A DNA stretch of 42,500 bases from Hydractinia symbiolongicarpus (taxonomy: Eukaryota; Cnidaria; Hydrozoa; Anthoathecata; Hydractiniidae), in contig NC_079882.1 in assembly GCF_029227915.1 (NCBI RefSeq), forward strand, positions 27,535,001-27,577,500, given 5' to 3'. This document shows, in pieces, positions 1-10,440 of this stretch (positions are counted from its first letter, which is position 1; the number at the start of each line of letters is the position of its first letter). The notes beneath the pieces are model-generated. The model ran no database searches. It was not told the origin of the DNA and was given only the letters and a program-made list of their open reading frames with translations. A program made the position numbers and the translations under genes.

Positions 1-1121
1 GAAAAGTAGAATAACTTGCCTTGAAAATGGTCAACGAATAAAAATGTCGTTTGGTTCTGGAAACTCATGATTCCTGCATCCTGATTGGCTGATGGGTGGA
101 AAACGGCCTTTGGATTAAGTAGGCGTTAATAAGGTGGTCGGGAAGCTGACTAGGGACGGACAGAATAACACACGAACACAAAAAGGCAAACTGAAATGAA
201 AGATCAGCTACCTGACGGCGCTGACCAAAAAGTTGAGTTCATATAAAGAAAATTTAAAAAACGAAACTCAGCGTCAATATTCTATAAGTTTTTTTAACAC
301 AGTTATATTTAACTTCCTTAATATAGTCAGGGCGCTACACTTTTATTTCTTATATAAATAAATTTAAACAAAAGCACGAAAGTGCTAACCAATTTTTATT
401 GGGCGAATAAGTGATAAATTATACTATCAATAAAATAAGTACTTTAAAAATAAACATTTTGCTTAATTGATTTAGCCAGTTAAACAATGTTTTGGACGAA
501 GTGCAAAAAATTTGGACGAAGTGCAAAAAAGTGTAGCTAACCAATACATAAATGTACAGAAAATGACAAACTTAAAGGACAATGAAATTTTTGCATAATA
601 AGGTTGGTATTACGGAAAGAAAAGTCTAATGACAATATATTGTAAATATTTCAGACATCCAGGAGCTAACAAAATTTTAGTGCAATTTAGATGTGCAATT
701 TTGAGTTTAGATGTGAATGAATGCGCAATATAGAAAAATACTTTCGTTAAGTTATCGAATTATTGTTTTTTCGCGAGAATTATATTTCGCAATAGCGCAG
801 GTGTTATAAAGTTACCATAAAAGTTAACTAAATTTTACTACACTGAGTCTTCAGTAAAGCCTTTTTTCCATTTGACTGCATTTTCTGCTAGCTTTTTGTT
901 GGCACATGCGCACTTTGACAAAATTACCTCTGGTTAAGAGATTTTAGTGATTGAGAGCAGCTCTTGGGCTCAGCGTCAAAGTTGAATTCATTATACTTTT
1001 GGCGACGTTGTTTTTCTCTGTAGCAACAAATATTCAATGATATTTGAGTATTTTAGAGTGTAACGTAATTTTGCCAGTTGTCAGCAAAATTTAAAACACA
1101 TAAACAATAATAAATCTGAAA
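1..1121. other. AT-rich region without a recognised gene
   Basis: No reading frame with recognisable protein similarity was found. The only clear structure is a 20-bp tandem duplication at 491-530. A short stretch near 955-990 shares the words CTCAGCGTCAA and GTTGA(A/G)TTCAT with sequence near 230-280, in a different order, suggesting old rearranged repeat material. Confidence 0.5.
491..530. repeat. perfect 20-bp tandem repeat, two units
   Basis: The unit TTTGGACGAAGTGCAAAAAA occurs twice back to back with no mismatch. No function is apparent. Confidence 0.95.
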
Positions 1122-1289
1122 ATGGCGAACAACGAAGAGACGTGTTTATCCAGACAAAATAAACTTAAATTGAATATGCTTTATCAACAAATTTTGCAGC
1201 AACAACCAAACAATTCTAACGAAGTAACTACTGTTGATGTTGCGGCAATAAGACCTCGAGAGATATTGGAGGTTTTATCCTGGATATAG
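1122..1289 (+). CDS. possible small ORF or first exon, unknown product
   Basis: An ATG in good animal context (AAAATGG) opens a 55-codon frame beginning MANNEETCLSRQNK and containing a Gln/Asn-rich stretch (LYQQILQQQPNNSNE), ending in TAG. The composition is coding-like (Lys, Asn, Gln, Glu), unlike the random Phe/Ile/Leu frames around it. No family was recognised. It could be a first exon, since a GAG|GTTTTA donor-like site lies at about 1268-1274, a relic of a transposon protein, or chance. Confidence 0.2.
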   Translation: MANNEETCLSRQNKLKLNMLYQQILQQQPNNSNEVTTVDVAAIRPREILEVLSWI

Positions 1290-1465
1290 AATCATATCCA
1301 TGTTTATAGAATACTACCACTAGGTCTCATGATGAATAGAACATGCGTATTACTGCTTGGGAACAGTTTGGAAAACCAGGTCGGCTTGTTGTCTCTTTTT
1401 TTAGCTAACCAGCTCTAATTATAAAGCAAATTTTCACCAATTCTTGTTAAAAGGAACATGTTTAG

Positions 1466-2211
1466 CCCTATTCGGTTTTTTAGTAACTCGTTTTTTAGTA
1501 ACTCAGTTTTTTTAGTAACTCACTCTTATTGCTTTGTTATATGATTATGATACTTACTGAGTTTCAATATTTATCTATTAGACACCTGCATGCTAGGTTT
1601 TTCGGTCCAATACCTTTCAGAGGATTTGATATTGGCCAATACTTGAAACTACCCCTAAAAATCTCTATGAAATTCTTATAATGGGAAAAATATAATAACT
1701 CCTGTTAGGATTGTCCTTAGCACTTGAAACTTGCAACACAACTTTGTTTCATTAAGAAGAATCGTTTTGCATAATTTGGACACGTGACTAGTCCGATTTC
1801 TTGATTTTGTCGGGTTTTACCCAAAAAATCGGAAAAAAACGGATTTTCGGGCAATTTTTGGCATTTTTTTATTCGATCCATGTAAAAACTGATATGTTAA
1901 AAAACTTTTATTTAGCTTTCAGAAACTTCAAACAGAATGCAAAAATTCGCTCTAGAACAAAAGTAATTAACTTTTAAGCAGATAGTGGCATTTTTAACAA
2001 ATTTCAAGTTTCTGATGACGTCACAAAAAATGTGCTGGCGCAAGCAAAAATTTATTGCCAGCATTTTGTTCCTTTTATGACGTATTATTAGTGTGCCAAG
2101 TTTGATTCAATTTGAACAACCCTATGGAAAGTTATTAAGGGAAGGGGGGGAATCCGCCCCCCCCGCCCCTCCCGGTCATAGTATTTTCGAAAAACCCCGG
2201 ACCGAATAGGG
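1466..2211. mobile_element. TTAA-flanked TIR element, non-autonomous (746 bp)
   Basis: The left end CCCTATTCGG is mirrored by CCGAATAGGG at the right end. The flanks are TTAG (1462-1465) and TTAA (2212-2215), consistent with a TTAA target duplication with one mutated base. TTAA targets and termini starting CCC are typical of piggyBac-like elements; Kolobok also uses TTAA. The interior holds three copies of TTTTTTAGTAACTC (about 1480-1522), a short CCGATTT...AAATCGG inverted motif near 1795-1835, and a G8/C8-rich stretch near 2142-2175. No transposase frame is present. A diverged truncated relative lies at 5640-5969. Confidence 0.7.
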
Positions 2212-2371
2212 TTAAACTTGCAAATACTGAAGAGAAATTTAATACAACAGGCGCTGAAGTAAACGATTGCTTATTCCATTTAAAAGGCAGGAATAATGAA
2301 AAAATAATGAAATAGACATCTATAAAACAACCGACGAATACCGTTTAATTTTTATATACAACACAATAAAT

Positions 2372-3019
2372 TCAATTACAAATATTTCTGAACCAAAATA
2401 AAACTACAGCGTTCGCAATATCAAGCATTTTCAATTCGTATGTAGCTTTACTTACAGCTAGTAAAATATACTATGGGTTTTCTTATAATTAAAAAATTCC
2501 GAACAACTACGAGGTGGAGCTTGTATTACTAAGTTCCACTTTTTTCTTCAAATTCTACTCTGAACCATTTATATTCTGTATCTGGCACGTCAACATATCC
2601 ACGACACATTATCCCGTTCCAAATAACATCGTTCATCCTTGGATAATTTTACTAACAGTTGGCGGACTTACTCAAAAGCTATTTGCAACTGATAATTGAA
2701 CATCTCCACTGGTGAGATACCTTAGTGTGATGCATAACCGCTCACTGTGACTTGTAACTTCACGAAAACGAGACGATTTCATAATAAAAAGAGAGACCCA
2801 GCATAGTAATTCTTCAATCGAGTTGGTGACATTCTGAAGCCTTGAAAAAGTATTCGATATCCACATTTTCTTTTTCTTTGAAACATTCTCTCCTTTTTCT
2901 GTCTTCGACGTATAATTATAATAAGACAAAAGAGATTTTAGTTTATAGAATAAAATTAATATTTTGTTTACAGAATCAGCCATTTTTTTAAAATTTCGCG
3001 TGTGAGAAAATTGATGCAC
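2372..3019 (-). pseudogene. HARBI1-like (PIF/Harbinger) transposase pseudogene
   Basis: Minus strand. Translation from the ATG at 2983 (MADSVNKILILFY) gives a HARBI1-like N-terminal region: WISNTFSRL, then EELLCWVSLFIMKSSRFRE, then ERLCITLRYLTSGD. The frame stops at 2672 but homology continues in other frames: VIWNGIM..YVDVPDTEYKW, FRVEFEEK, then WN..VIQAPPRS.SEFFNYKKTHSI, and finally AVSKATYELKMLDIANA before a stop at 2372. In HARBI1 proteins the segment between EEKWNF and VIQAPP contains the first catalytic Asp (GAIDGKH); it is deleted here. The second catalytic region reads LDIA rather than (V/L)DIG. At least two frameshifts and the catalytic deletion make this a dead copy. Family membership rests on motif recognition from memory. 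Confidence 0.8.
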
Positions 3020-3020
3020 A

Positions 3021-3347
3021 ATGGAAATTGATTTCTACTCGAGAGCAAAAAGCTCAACAGCTTTTGACGCTATAGCGGAAAATGTAGTCGAATGGAAACG
3101 AGCCTTTATAAAAAGGGATAATGGAATTTTTTACATAAATAAAAATTCGCGAAAATTAGCTTTTGCCTATTTTATTTCCTTCATTAGGCACGTTAAATTT
3201 TTTTCTTTTATAGTCTCTGGCATGACACGGTCGGGTTTAAAACTCAAGACTTTCAGCAGTGGAGCCGAACTTTCTATCACAAAGCCACCAGTCCAAAATG
3301 CAATCACTTTAGGCGTAACATTCATTTTTCTCCAGAAACGGTTTTGA
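3021..3347 (+). other. open frame divergent from the HARBI1-like pseudogene, unknown
   Basis: A 108-codon plus-strand frame starts 37 bases from the HARBI1-like ATG (2983) on the opposite strand. It begins MEIDFYSRAKSSTAFDAIAE and is moderately lysine-rich. Harbinger elements often carry a second, divergently transcribed DNA-binding gene, so this could be its relic, but no SANT/Myb signature is visible. A second open stretch follows in another frame at about 3343-3500 (ETLFLEKVETRF...DLTKLVLDGE). Shared ancestry of the two pieces is only a guess. Confidence 0.25.
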
Positions 3348-3511
3348 AAGAGACGTTGTTCTTAGAGAAAGTTGAAACCAGGTTTGTAATATGGCTCAGA
3401 AAATCATGGTTGAATGTAAAAAACACAAAATGGAGAGAAACAGTTTCAAAATCTAAAATGGATCTAACGAAGCTGGTCCTAGATGGAGAAATATAAATAA
3501 TAACAACAAAT

Positions 3512-3790
3512 CTTGATGTTGGTTTGCACGCCAAGGAATATCATGAATATAAAAGCATATGGGCACTAAAAAATTGGCGAGGTTTTATCCGCAGAAAGAG
3601 AGCCAGAAAGTTTGGTTGCCAAGCAAGCATTTTTTTGTTAGGAAAAACGAGAAAGGCATTTGTCTTATCTACGTACGGATTCTAGCACTCATCTTTTTTG
3701 AGCCAAGTCTCTTATTTTTTAAAAGCATGTCATTCACTTATAAGCAACTCTGGTAGCCTGGAAGAAACAAGTCTCCTTATGTCAAACTTT
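3512..3790 (+). pseudogene. frameshifted HIRAN-like domain fragment
   Basis: The plus strand reads DVGLHAKEYHEYKSIWALK, then in a second frame KIGEVLSAEREPESLV, then VRKNEKGICLI. The order 'Y-x-S-I-W-x-P/L, G-E-x-L-x-x-E-R-E-P-x-N/S, V-x-K-N-E' resembles the HIRAN-type modules I recall from many cnidarian proteins. Two frame changes and a stop after the EREP segment show decay. It lies next to the HARBI1-like relic and may have travelled with it. Identification is by motif recall, so moderate to low confidence. Confidence 0.35.
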
Positions 3791-3963
3791 CCTGCATCTT
3801 CATGTCCTATGGTATATGAAAATAGAGAGAGTCGCAATAATACGACATCCAATGACTATTCGGTATCATTTTTTGCTCTGACAAATTATCGTTGCCAACT
3901 GAAAATGTCATTAAAACTTAATAGTGCAGTTTACTATATAAAACTTTATAAGGATATGGTAAA

Positions 3964-3998
3964 TTAATATATATAATATATATAATAATATATATAAC
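3964..3998. repeat. AT dinucleotide microsatellite
   Basis: Interrupted (TA)n/(AT)n run of about 35 bases. Confidence 0.9.
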
Positions 3999-4184
3999 TA
4001 GGAGGCTGTAATCAAAATAGTAAAGTCAAATTAGTTTGTTTTTTTCTTGCTTTCTTCCTTGGCTTTTTTGTTAGAAGTTGTGAGAATCAATATCGCAAAC
4101 TATTTCAACTGTTATTATTAATTAAATCATAACAAACTTTTTTATTAAACTCCCCCATGGCCACTTCATCTAAAAAATAATTGA

Positions 4185-4520
4185 TATAGTTACTGTTGTG
4201 CTCAGTGTCGTGAGTCTGACCATGCATCAAACACCAGAAGTTGTAAAGTAAAAAGGAAGATGTGTGGACTATTTTAAACATACGCGTCGGAGATGAATAA
4301 TGAAATTGTTAGACATCTTTCGCTAGGGTAAATTTGCTACAACTGTTTTTAAACCAAATGAATAAGGTTTGTGAAATGTCTTTATAAAGGGAAAGCCTGT
4401 AAACTAAGGTGCCAGTAATGGGATGCAGCAAGTTCCATGCACTTTAAACATAATTGGCCGAAAGAAATGTATTGCTGTTTAAAGTGTGCGATGTGTTGAA
4501 AATGAACTACTTTCAGAGAA
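4185..4520 (+). pseudogene. possible zinc-knuckle protein fragment, decayed
   Basis: A plus-strand frame at about 4190-4280 reads CAQCRESDHASNTRSCKVK, matching a C-x2-C-x4-H-x6-C zinc-binding spacing, followed by KRKMCGLF and a stop. Further on, after stops, come KGKACKLRC (about 4390) and KEMYCCLKCAMC (about 4460), both cysteine-rich. The cysteine pattern suggests a decayed zinc-binding protein, probably transposon-derived. No family is named. Confidence 0.3.
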
Positions 4521-5639
4521 ATATGTACAATTTTTATCTTTTTTTCCACCCGTCATCCAGGCGATGCATGAAAATTGCTAAAACTCAATTCTTTGGCATA
4601 CATGCGAGCTGTCCCTTTTAGCAAGTTGACGTCCATGACAAAAGTCATCGGAGCACAACACTGTCAAAATTATCAAAATTACACTCTCTTACTTTTTACT
4701 TTTTGGCGAAAGGGTTGTCTTTCAAAGCTTTTAAATACTTTTCTTTATTTTTGACCTAAGTCGAAATTGTATTTGGCAAGACTCCATATTTGAAAGCATT
4801 TTTCTCTATTTCTTTAAGTGCTTTGCACATTTCATTTAATGTTTTTATCATTTTTAATATCTCGAGAGTAAATTATATACAACGTGGATAAAACATCACA
4901 AAGTAAAGAAAAAGAAAAACAATTCTGTAAAAATAAAAACGAAACTGATTTCTATCAGCAGCATTTTATAAAAAGTTCGATATAAAGGTTGTAATTTGTC
5001 GCAAGGGACAAAAAATTATTGCCTCGTCCCGAGGGTCTCGTGGCCCCTGAGCCATTATTACGTAGCGGCTAACAATGACGCTGGCACAGACTGGTCACGT
5101 GATACAGGAAAACCCGCATATACTGGGCTGTTTTGAATTTCTAAGCTAATGAGATGCAAATTCGACGTTCGCCCCGAAAGCAAAATTTACAGGTACGAGT
5201 TGAAGAAACTTTTATGTTTTTGTAGATGAAAGCAAAATTGTCTCCAGTTAGATACTAATTTCACTCCAATTTTCTCCCTTAGCATAATTTGTTAAATATT
5301 AGCAAAGGACCCGTAATTTGGAAAAGGTACTGAAAGTTCGTTGCCGTTAAATATTATAAGCTGCAGTTACAGATATCTGAGACAGCTTTTTTAAAACAAC
5401 TTTTTATAAACGACGTATTCATGGGTTATTATTTTACAGGTGGGTTATTTTTTTAAAAACATGTTGAATTTATATTTATTGTTTTTCACGAAATACTTTT
5501 ATCAGAGAAACTTTTGCGAAGTGAAACACGCATGGCCATGATATGACTACTAAGGTTAAATAACCATTATTTTATGACATTGAACTTCTCAATCAAGCAG
5601 CTAACGTATGAAAGGCCGATATGAAAAGCCAATTGGTTT
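4521..5639. other. intergenic, no gene recognised
   Basis: AT-rich with one GC-richer patch at about 5020-5110 (GCCTCGTCCCGAGGGTCTCG and onward) that looks like a repeat fragment. No coding similarity was found on either strand. Confidence 0.4.
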
Positions 5640-5969
5640 AATTTAAATCGGGAAAATCGGAATTTCGGGCAATTTTTGGCGTTTTTACATGCGAATTATA
5701 AAAAAAACAGAAAATATGTTTTCCTGAAACTTTAAACAGAATGTTAAAATTCGTTCTAGAACAAAAGTAATTCAAGCCGACGATGACGTCACAGTAAAGT
5801 GCTGATATAAGCAAGAATTTAATGCTGCCATTTTGTTCCATTCATAACGCACTGTAAGTGTACCACGTTATTTAGTTTGGCAACCCTATCAAAAGTTATG
5901 GAGGTTGGGGGGAAAGGGGGGGTGGTCCACATTTCGGTCATAATATGTTTAAAAACATATATAATAGGG
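5640..5969. mobile_element. truncated relative of the 1466-2211 TTAA element
   Basis: Aligns by eye with 1810-2211: AATTTCGGGCAATTTTTGGC, CTCTAGAACAAAAGTAATT-like, GATGACGTCACA, CATTTTGTTCC, a G-rich stretch near 5909-5929, and the end ATAGGG followed by TTAA (5970-5973). The left terminus is missing, so this copy is 5'-truncated or deleted. Confidence 0.7.
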
Positions 5970-6024
5970 TTAAGGTAGTAACGGATAATGGCACTTAATC
6001 AAAGACATACGTAGCACATATATA

Positions 6025-6215
6025 CAGTGGAATCTCTCCATTTCGAACTCGCAAGGACCAAAAAATTTGTTCGAGATAGAGAAAGTTCGAGATAAAGAAA
6101 GAAAAATACCATAAGCGGACCACAAAGGGACCGAGACTTTAGTTCGAGATAGAGAGAAGATCGAGATAGAGAGAAGTTCGAGATAAAGAGTAGTCGAGAT
6201 GGAGAGATTCCACTG
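6025..6215. mobile_element. TA-flanked MITE (191 bp), pogo/Tigger-like ends
   Basis: Left terminus CAGTGGAATCTCTCCATTTC; right terminus is its near-perfect inverse, ending GGAGAGATTCCACTG. Flanking TA occurs on both sides (6023-6024, 6216-6217), the Tc1/mariner-type target duplication. The interior repeats TTCGAGATA-type units, a sequence style usual in pogo/Tigger-like elements (CAGT...TCGAACT). There is no transposase. Confidence 0.85.
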
Positions 6216-6217
6216 TA

Positions 6218-8414
6218 TGTACAATACTACGGACTAAATGATATGAGAAAAGTAGTCTTAACTATTTACAGTTAACGTCACATATAGAAATGCTGAGTAA
6301 CAAGAAAGATTCCCTAAATAATATGGACAAAAATTAATAATGACATTAAGTGATAGAGCAAAGACAAGGACTGTATAAATATTAAATATGCATAATTTCC
6401 AATTGATCGTATTCCCTGTAACGAAAGGACCGCGGTACTAAATGAAGAACTGTCCCTTTTCTTCTTCTTTTTTTTGAATGGTGGATATTATTTACCTGTA
6501 GATCTTGTTGTCTTTGAGCAATGTGAAAAGTATTCGAAATACTTCATATATATATATGGTATCACACCTAAGAATTTATCTCGTGTCTCGTGTGTAATAC
6601 CGCGACATGTGTAATACCGCGTCTCATCTTTTTTGAGATGTGTTGATTTGTTTGTTTATATAATTGTTTGTATATGAATTCATTTATATATAAGTGATAA
6701 TTTATTAAATCAGTAGAGAATAGACAATATTATTCTTTTTTTTGGAAGAACCACTCAAATAAATTAGGTTGTATTATTTTTTAGTTTTTTTTTTTTTTTA
6801 CATTTTTGCATAATCTTAAAATTTTGTAACGTATGTCGCAAATGAAAAAAAGTGAACCTTTTGGATCATCGTGGATAAATGAAAAGAAAACGCTATCTCC
6901 AGAAATTGTATTGTTTTTGCTTTTTTAACTGAAATGTGCCATGGTCTATGAATTTTCGGCATCATAAGTTGCAAATGACCAAATAATATCGAAACCCACA
7001 ACCTCTTTCTTTACTGGTGTAATATCGTTGCATGGTGTAACTGGTCCTTTACATTTTTCTCCTCAAGTTATAACTGTTACCCAATATTCTAATTGTCTTT
7101 TTTTTGAAACCTTATGTAAAATAGTTTCATTACTTCATGTTAACAGGCCAACAATGATGCCGAAAATTCCCGTGCTAACGATCAGTCTCTATGTTACTAA
7201 TAACCCGTTGTCTGTCTGTCGTTCTAAATCGTTTCATGTTAAATCACGCACGGAATTCTATAATACAAAAAACAAATGCGATATTTTTTCATCAACTCTA
7301 CTGTAACAGGCTACTTAGCTGGATTTTTCACAGGCTAACAACTAGTCTCTTTTATTAGTATCCGTATTCTGTCTGCCACTCAAAAGCAGGTCGTGCTTAC
7401 ATGAAATCTTTAGGCTTTAAATAACAAAATATTTTTGTCAACTTTGTTTTGATCTGCGTGTAGTAAACCCGTCACGTCGCATGATTATTTCAAAAAATCA
7501 ATCCAAGATTTTCGCGTGCAATGTCCAGAGGATTGGTCACAAAGGGCAATCCGATTTTTGACGTAGATTCTGGGAAAGCATCCAAAGCACCGGATGTTAT
7601 TATACATCCAGGAAATCTTTGATAGCGTGTAAGATTTGGTGCAGGTAAGAACAAACGACGCAAAAGTTATTATTTGTAGGGCACACTCAACCAAAGAAGT
7701 TTTCTGCTAAGTCCGTCCATTGATTTATGAATAATAAAAAATAAATGGCTTTATTTTATTGTATCCAATAATATGCCACATAACGTTTAGACCACGAACT
7801 ACAAAAATTCGTCTTAAAAGCAGTTCGCCTCTTTACTTCTTTCGGTGCTAAAGCATACATAACCTGTCAAACTGTTTCCTTGTTAATTGCCTTGGATCTA
7901 CGTTTTTGGTTCATTAATGTATGCGAAACAATTTTCAGGTCCATCGATTTGTTTTCTAATCACCAACAGTATATCATTCTTGCACTTCTTTCTTTTCCTT
8001 CGGAACAGCTGTTGCTTTCTAAAGTAAATGATGCGAGTAAATTGTATTCCATATGGTGTTTAACCAGAAATAATAAAATACTTAGTTCGTTAAAGGTACG
8101 TTTTCCGTTCGTAGGCGCGCTTAGTTCGTAAAAGACGTGTTATAATTTGCGGATATTTGCGCCCAGTACCAGATACAAAATACTTCGAAAGTTATAAGTG
8201 GTGACAAACGTTATAACTTGTAGAAGCAGTGACAAACGTTATAACTTGTGGATATAAGGATAAGAGATCATATAACATGCGAGGACACTAAACTAATGAA
8301 GACAGAGGTAGCGTGTTCTAATATTATCTTGGTATTTGTATGATTTTGATTTTTTTGCCAAAGTTTGATTAAAGTGAATGGTCACTTGTCAACCAATATC
8401 GAAATGTTCTTCTA
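6218..8414. other. AT-rich intergenic region with small repeats
   Basis: No gene recognised. Contains an (AT)n run near 6546-6558, two copies of GTGTAATACCGCG near 6591-6621, homopolymer T near 6785-6799, and the first member of a dispersed direct repeat at about 6833-6935 (second member about 8466-8575). Confidence 0.5.
8201..8249. repeat. 28-bp period direct repeat
   Basis: The 21-mer GTGACAAACGTTATAACTTG(T) occurs at 8201-8221 and 8229-8249 without mismatch. Confidence 0.9.
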
Positions 8415-8640
8415 TAGACTTTTGCATTAGTACATAAATCACAAAATTTTATCATTATTGCGTTGTATGTGTGCCCAAATAGAAAAGCATGAACTTTCTT
8501 GGATCATCGTAGATGAACGAAAAGAAAACTCTCCAGCAATTGAACTTCATTGTTTCTATGTCTCTTTTAAAATATTCTACGTACGATAGATTTCCACATC
8601 AGTAAATAAATCACGGGATTACATCATCATTGAGTTGGTG
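8415..8640. repeat. diverged direct repeat, offset about 174 bp, with a relative at 6833-6935
   Basis: The segment around 8415-8464 (words TACATAAATCAC, ATCATTATTG, GTTG) recurs diverged at 8589-8638. The internal part 8466-8575 (GGATCATCGTAGATGAACG) is related to 6833-6935 (GGATCATCGTGGATAAATG). The pattern indicates an old tandem/dispersed repeat family with no coding capacity seen. Confidence 0.6.
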
Positions 8641-10212
8641 TCTATATTTCACCTGTTGATGTCATGAATAATACATAATACATGGTTTTAAAGTGATTTT
8701 TCAAAATATGTACTATTTTTTTTTTTTTTTTTGAACTTATTACCTGAATACTTTAAAATTTGGGATTTGTATAATTTTTAAAGATAAAAAATGTCATGTT
8801 ACAACAACTCATTTTACATCATTTTTCAGTCCGCAGTTAGAAAACTGGAAAAAGAAAAAAATATTCAATTTTAGAACAAGCATAAGTTCCTCCATATATA
8901 GTATGGATGCACCTTTAATACAAATGATATTCAATTATTTCCTGCAGATTAATTTTATGAAGTTAATTACAGAGCTATTGTTAATTAAGGATTGTTATTG
9001 TTTATAAAGAAAATTTTATTAGTCACTATGCTATCTATGACCTTATGACGTCATTATCGTAGCCATTTATCATAACACTGTATTACGCAGGAGAATATCG
9101 TTTACAAATTAAAAATCCTGCATGAGATGTAAGCTGAACTTTTTTAACTGATACATGTCAACTCTATGTTTTAAGAAATCCTATCTTCCAACTTTCTGTT
9201 AGTAAATATATCTCATGTATTTATACGAATTAAAATAAATCACAATAAGTCTTAATTTATACAAAAAAATTATTTATTGTAGTTGGACATTTTTTCTAGC
9301 AAGACATATTTTCAGCGCAATAAAAAGAATGACGTGTTTTCAAGTAAATAACCTATCTATATACCTCACCATTTTCTTACCAAGTTATAAATTGAGTATT
9401 TAGAAAGAGATTTATCTGCAAATTCCACTGTAAGAGAAAGGCTTGTAACTACTAAATATACTATTTTCATAAAACTATAAAACTATAAATTTAAAGTTAT
9501 TTTTACTATTATTTTCTCCGATATAATTGACTTAATTTATACGTAGGTCAAATTGATACTTGGTGTTTTTAGCATTTTTTTTATTTAGTTAGTCATATTA
9601 ACATTGCACTTGTATCTTCAGATCTTCGTCTTTGTGCCTATCAAGAGAGCATGTGGCTAAGATGATTTGTTTTTATTTTATTTGATACACTCCACCGTCA
9701 TTAAAATCTTACCATTGATTACGCTTAATTGAGCATTTGATTCACTTACCAGCTGATTATTATATCTTTCTATATTGTTTTGCTTTATTTATTTCTAACC
9801 ACATTGTAGATTGTTTACAATGATGATATAAAAACATATTTCAATAATTGAAAGAACGCGCATTTTGTTGCTATGACTACTTTGAAGTTGAAAACGACAT
9901 TCTGCACTGCGTGAATTTGCCGGTCACAACATCAAAGTTCCATACGTAAGGACATTTTTAAACACCCTTTCCTCCTACCCTTCCCACCCTATTTGAACTA
10001 TTCTATGGATAAGCCACCCCTTATAGTTTTCGAGGTAGGCTGAACAATGAGTTGTATTCAACAGAAAAATAACAACCGTCCTTGCCAAAACAGGGATGAA
10101 CAGGTTACTTAATATTGTTGCTATAAAAAAGCTGTTACTTTGGAATTCAGGAAAGTATATATTTGCAATCTATTTAAAGTGAAGGAAATAAAAGTATATA
10201 AAAAAAAGGATA
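8641..10212. other. AT-rich intergenic region upstream of gene 1
   Basis: No coding similarity or recognisable repeat was found. Poly(T) run near 8711-8731. A pyrimidine/C-rich patch lies near 9964-9990. Confidence 0.4.
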
Positions 10213-10273
10213 TTACAAATTGTCATAGATTGATTTCATAATTACGACAATCAATGACTGTGACAACTTGTAA
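10213..10273. repeat. imperfect inverted repeat upstream of gene 1
   Basis: Left arm TTACAAATTGTCATAGATTG is mirrored by CAATCAATGACTGTGACAAC followed by TTGTAA, with a few mismatches and a loop of roughly 15 bases. It lies about 170 bases upstream of the gene 1 ATG and could form a cruciform or hairpin. Confidence 0.7.
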
Positions 10274-10379
10274 ACTGAATGATTCAGCATCGAGGTAATG
10301 ACCAGTTAATTTACGAAGTCTCCTCGTTTAAAGGATGCAATAATTATCATAATGAGAAAAACAACGTGCTCTGTGCTAT

Positions 10380-10387
10380 TATAAATA
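10380..10387 (+). promoter_or_regulatory. candidate TATA box of gene 1
   Basis: TATAAATA lies 53 bases upstream of the ATG at 10441. Transcription about 30 bases downstream would give a very short 5' leader. An upstream non-coding exon cannot be excluded. Confidence 0.4.
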
Positions 10388-10440
10388 ATATTGTTTTGAA
10401 ATAACATAGGCAGATTTTGAAGTTTGATTGTGAAGTAAAG

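Noticed and set aside
2514-2699. Plus-strand frame MELVLLSST...
   Set aside because: It is antisense to the HARBI1-like pseudogene, where the minus strand explains the sequence.
10417-10440. Start of gene 1 upstream of the ATG at 10441
   Set aside because: The upstream extension has only a TTG; in an animal gene the first in-frame ATG at 10441 is preferred, and the TATA-like box is close to it.
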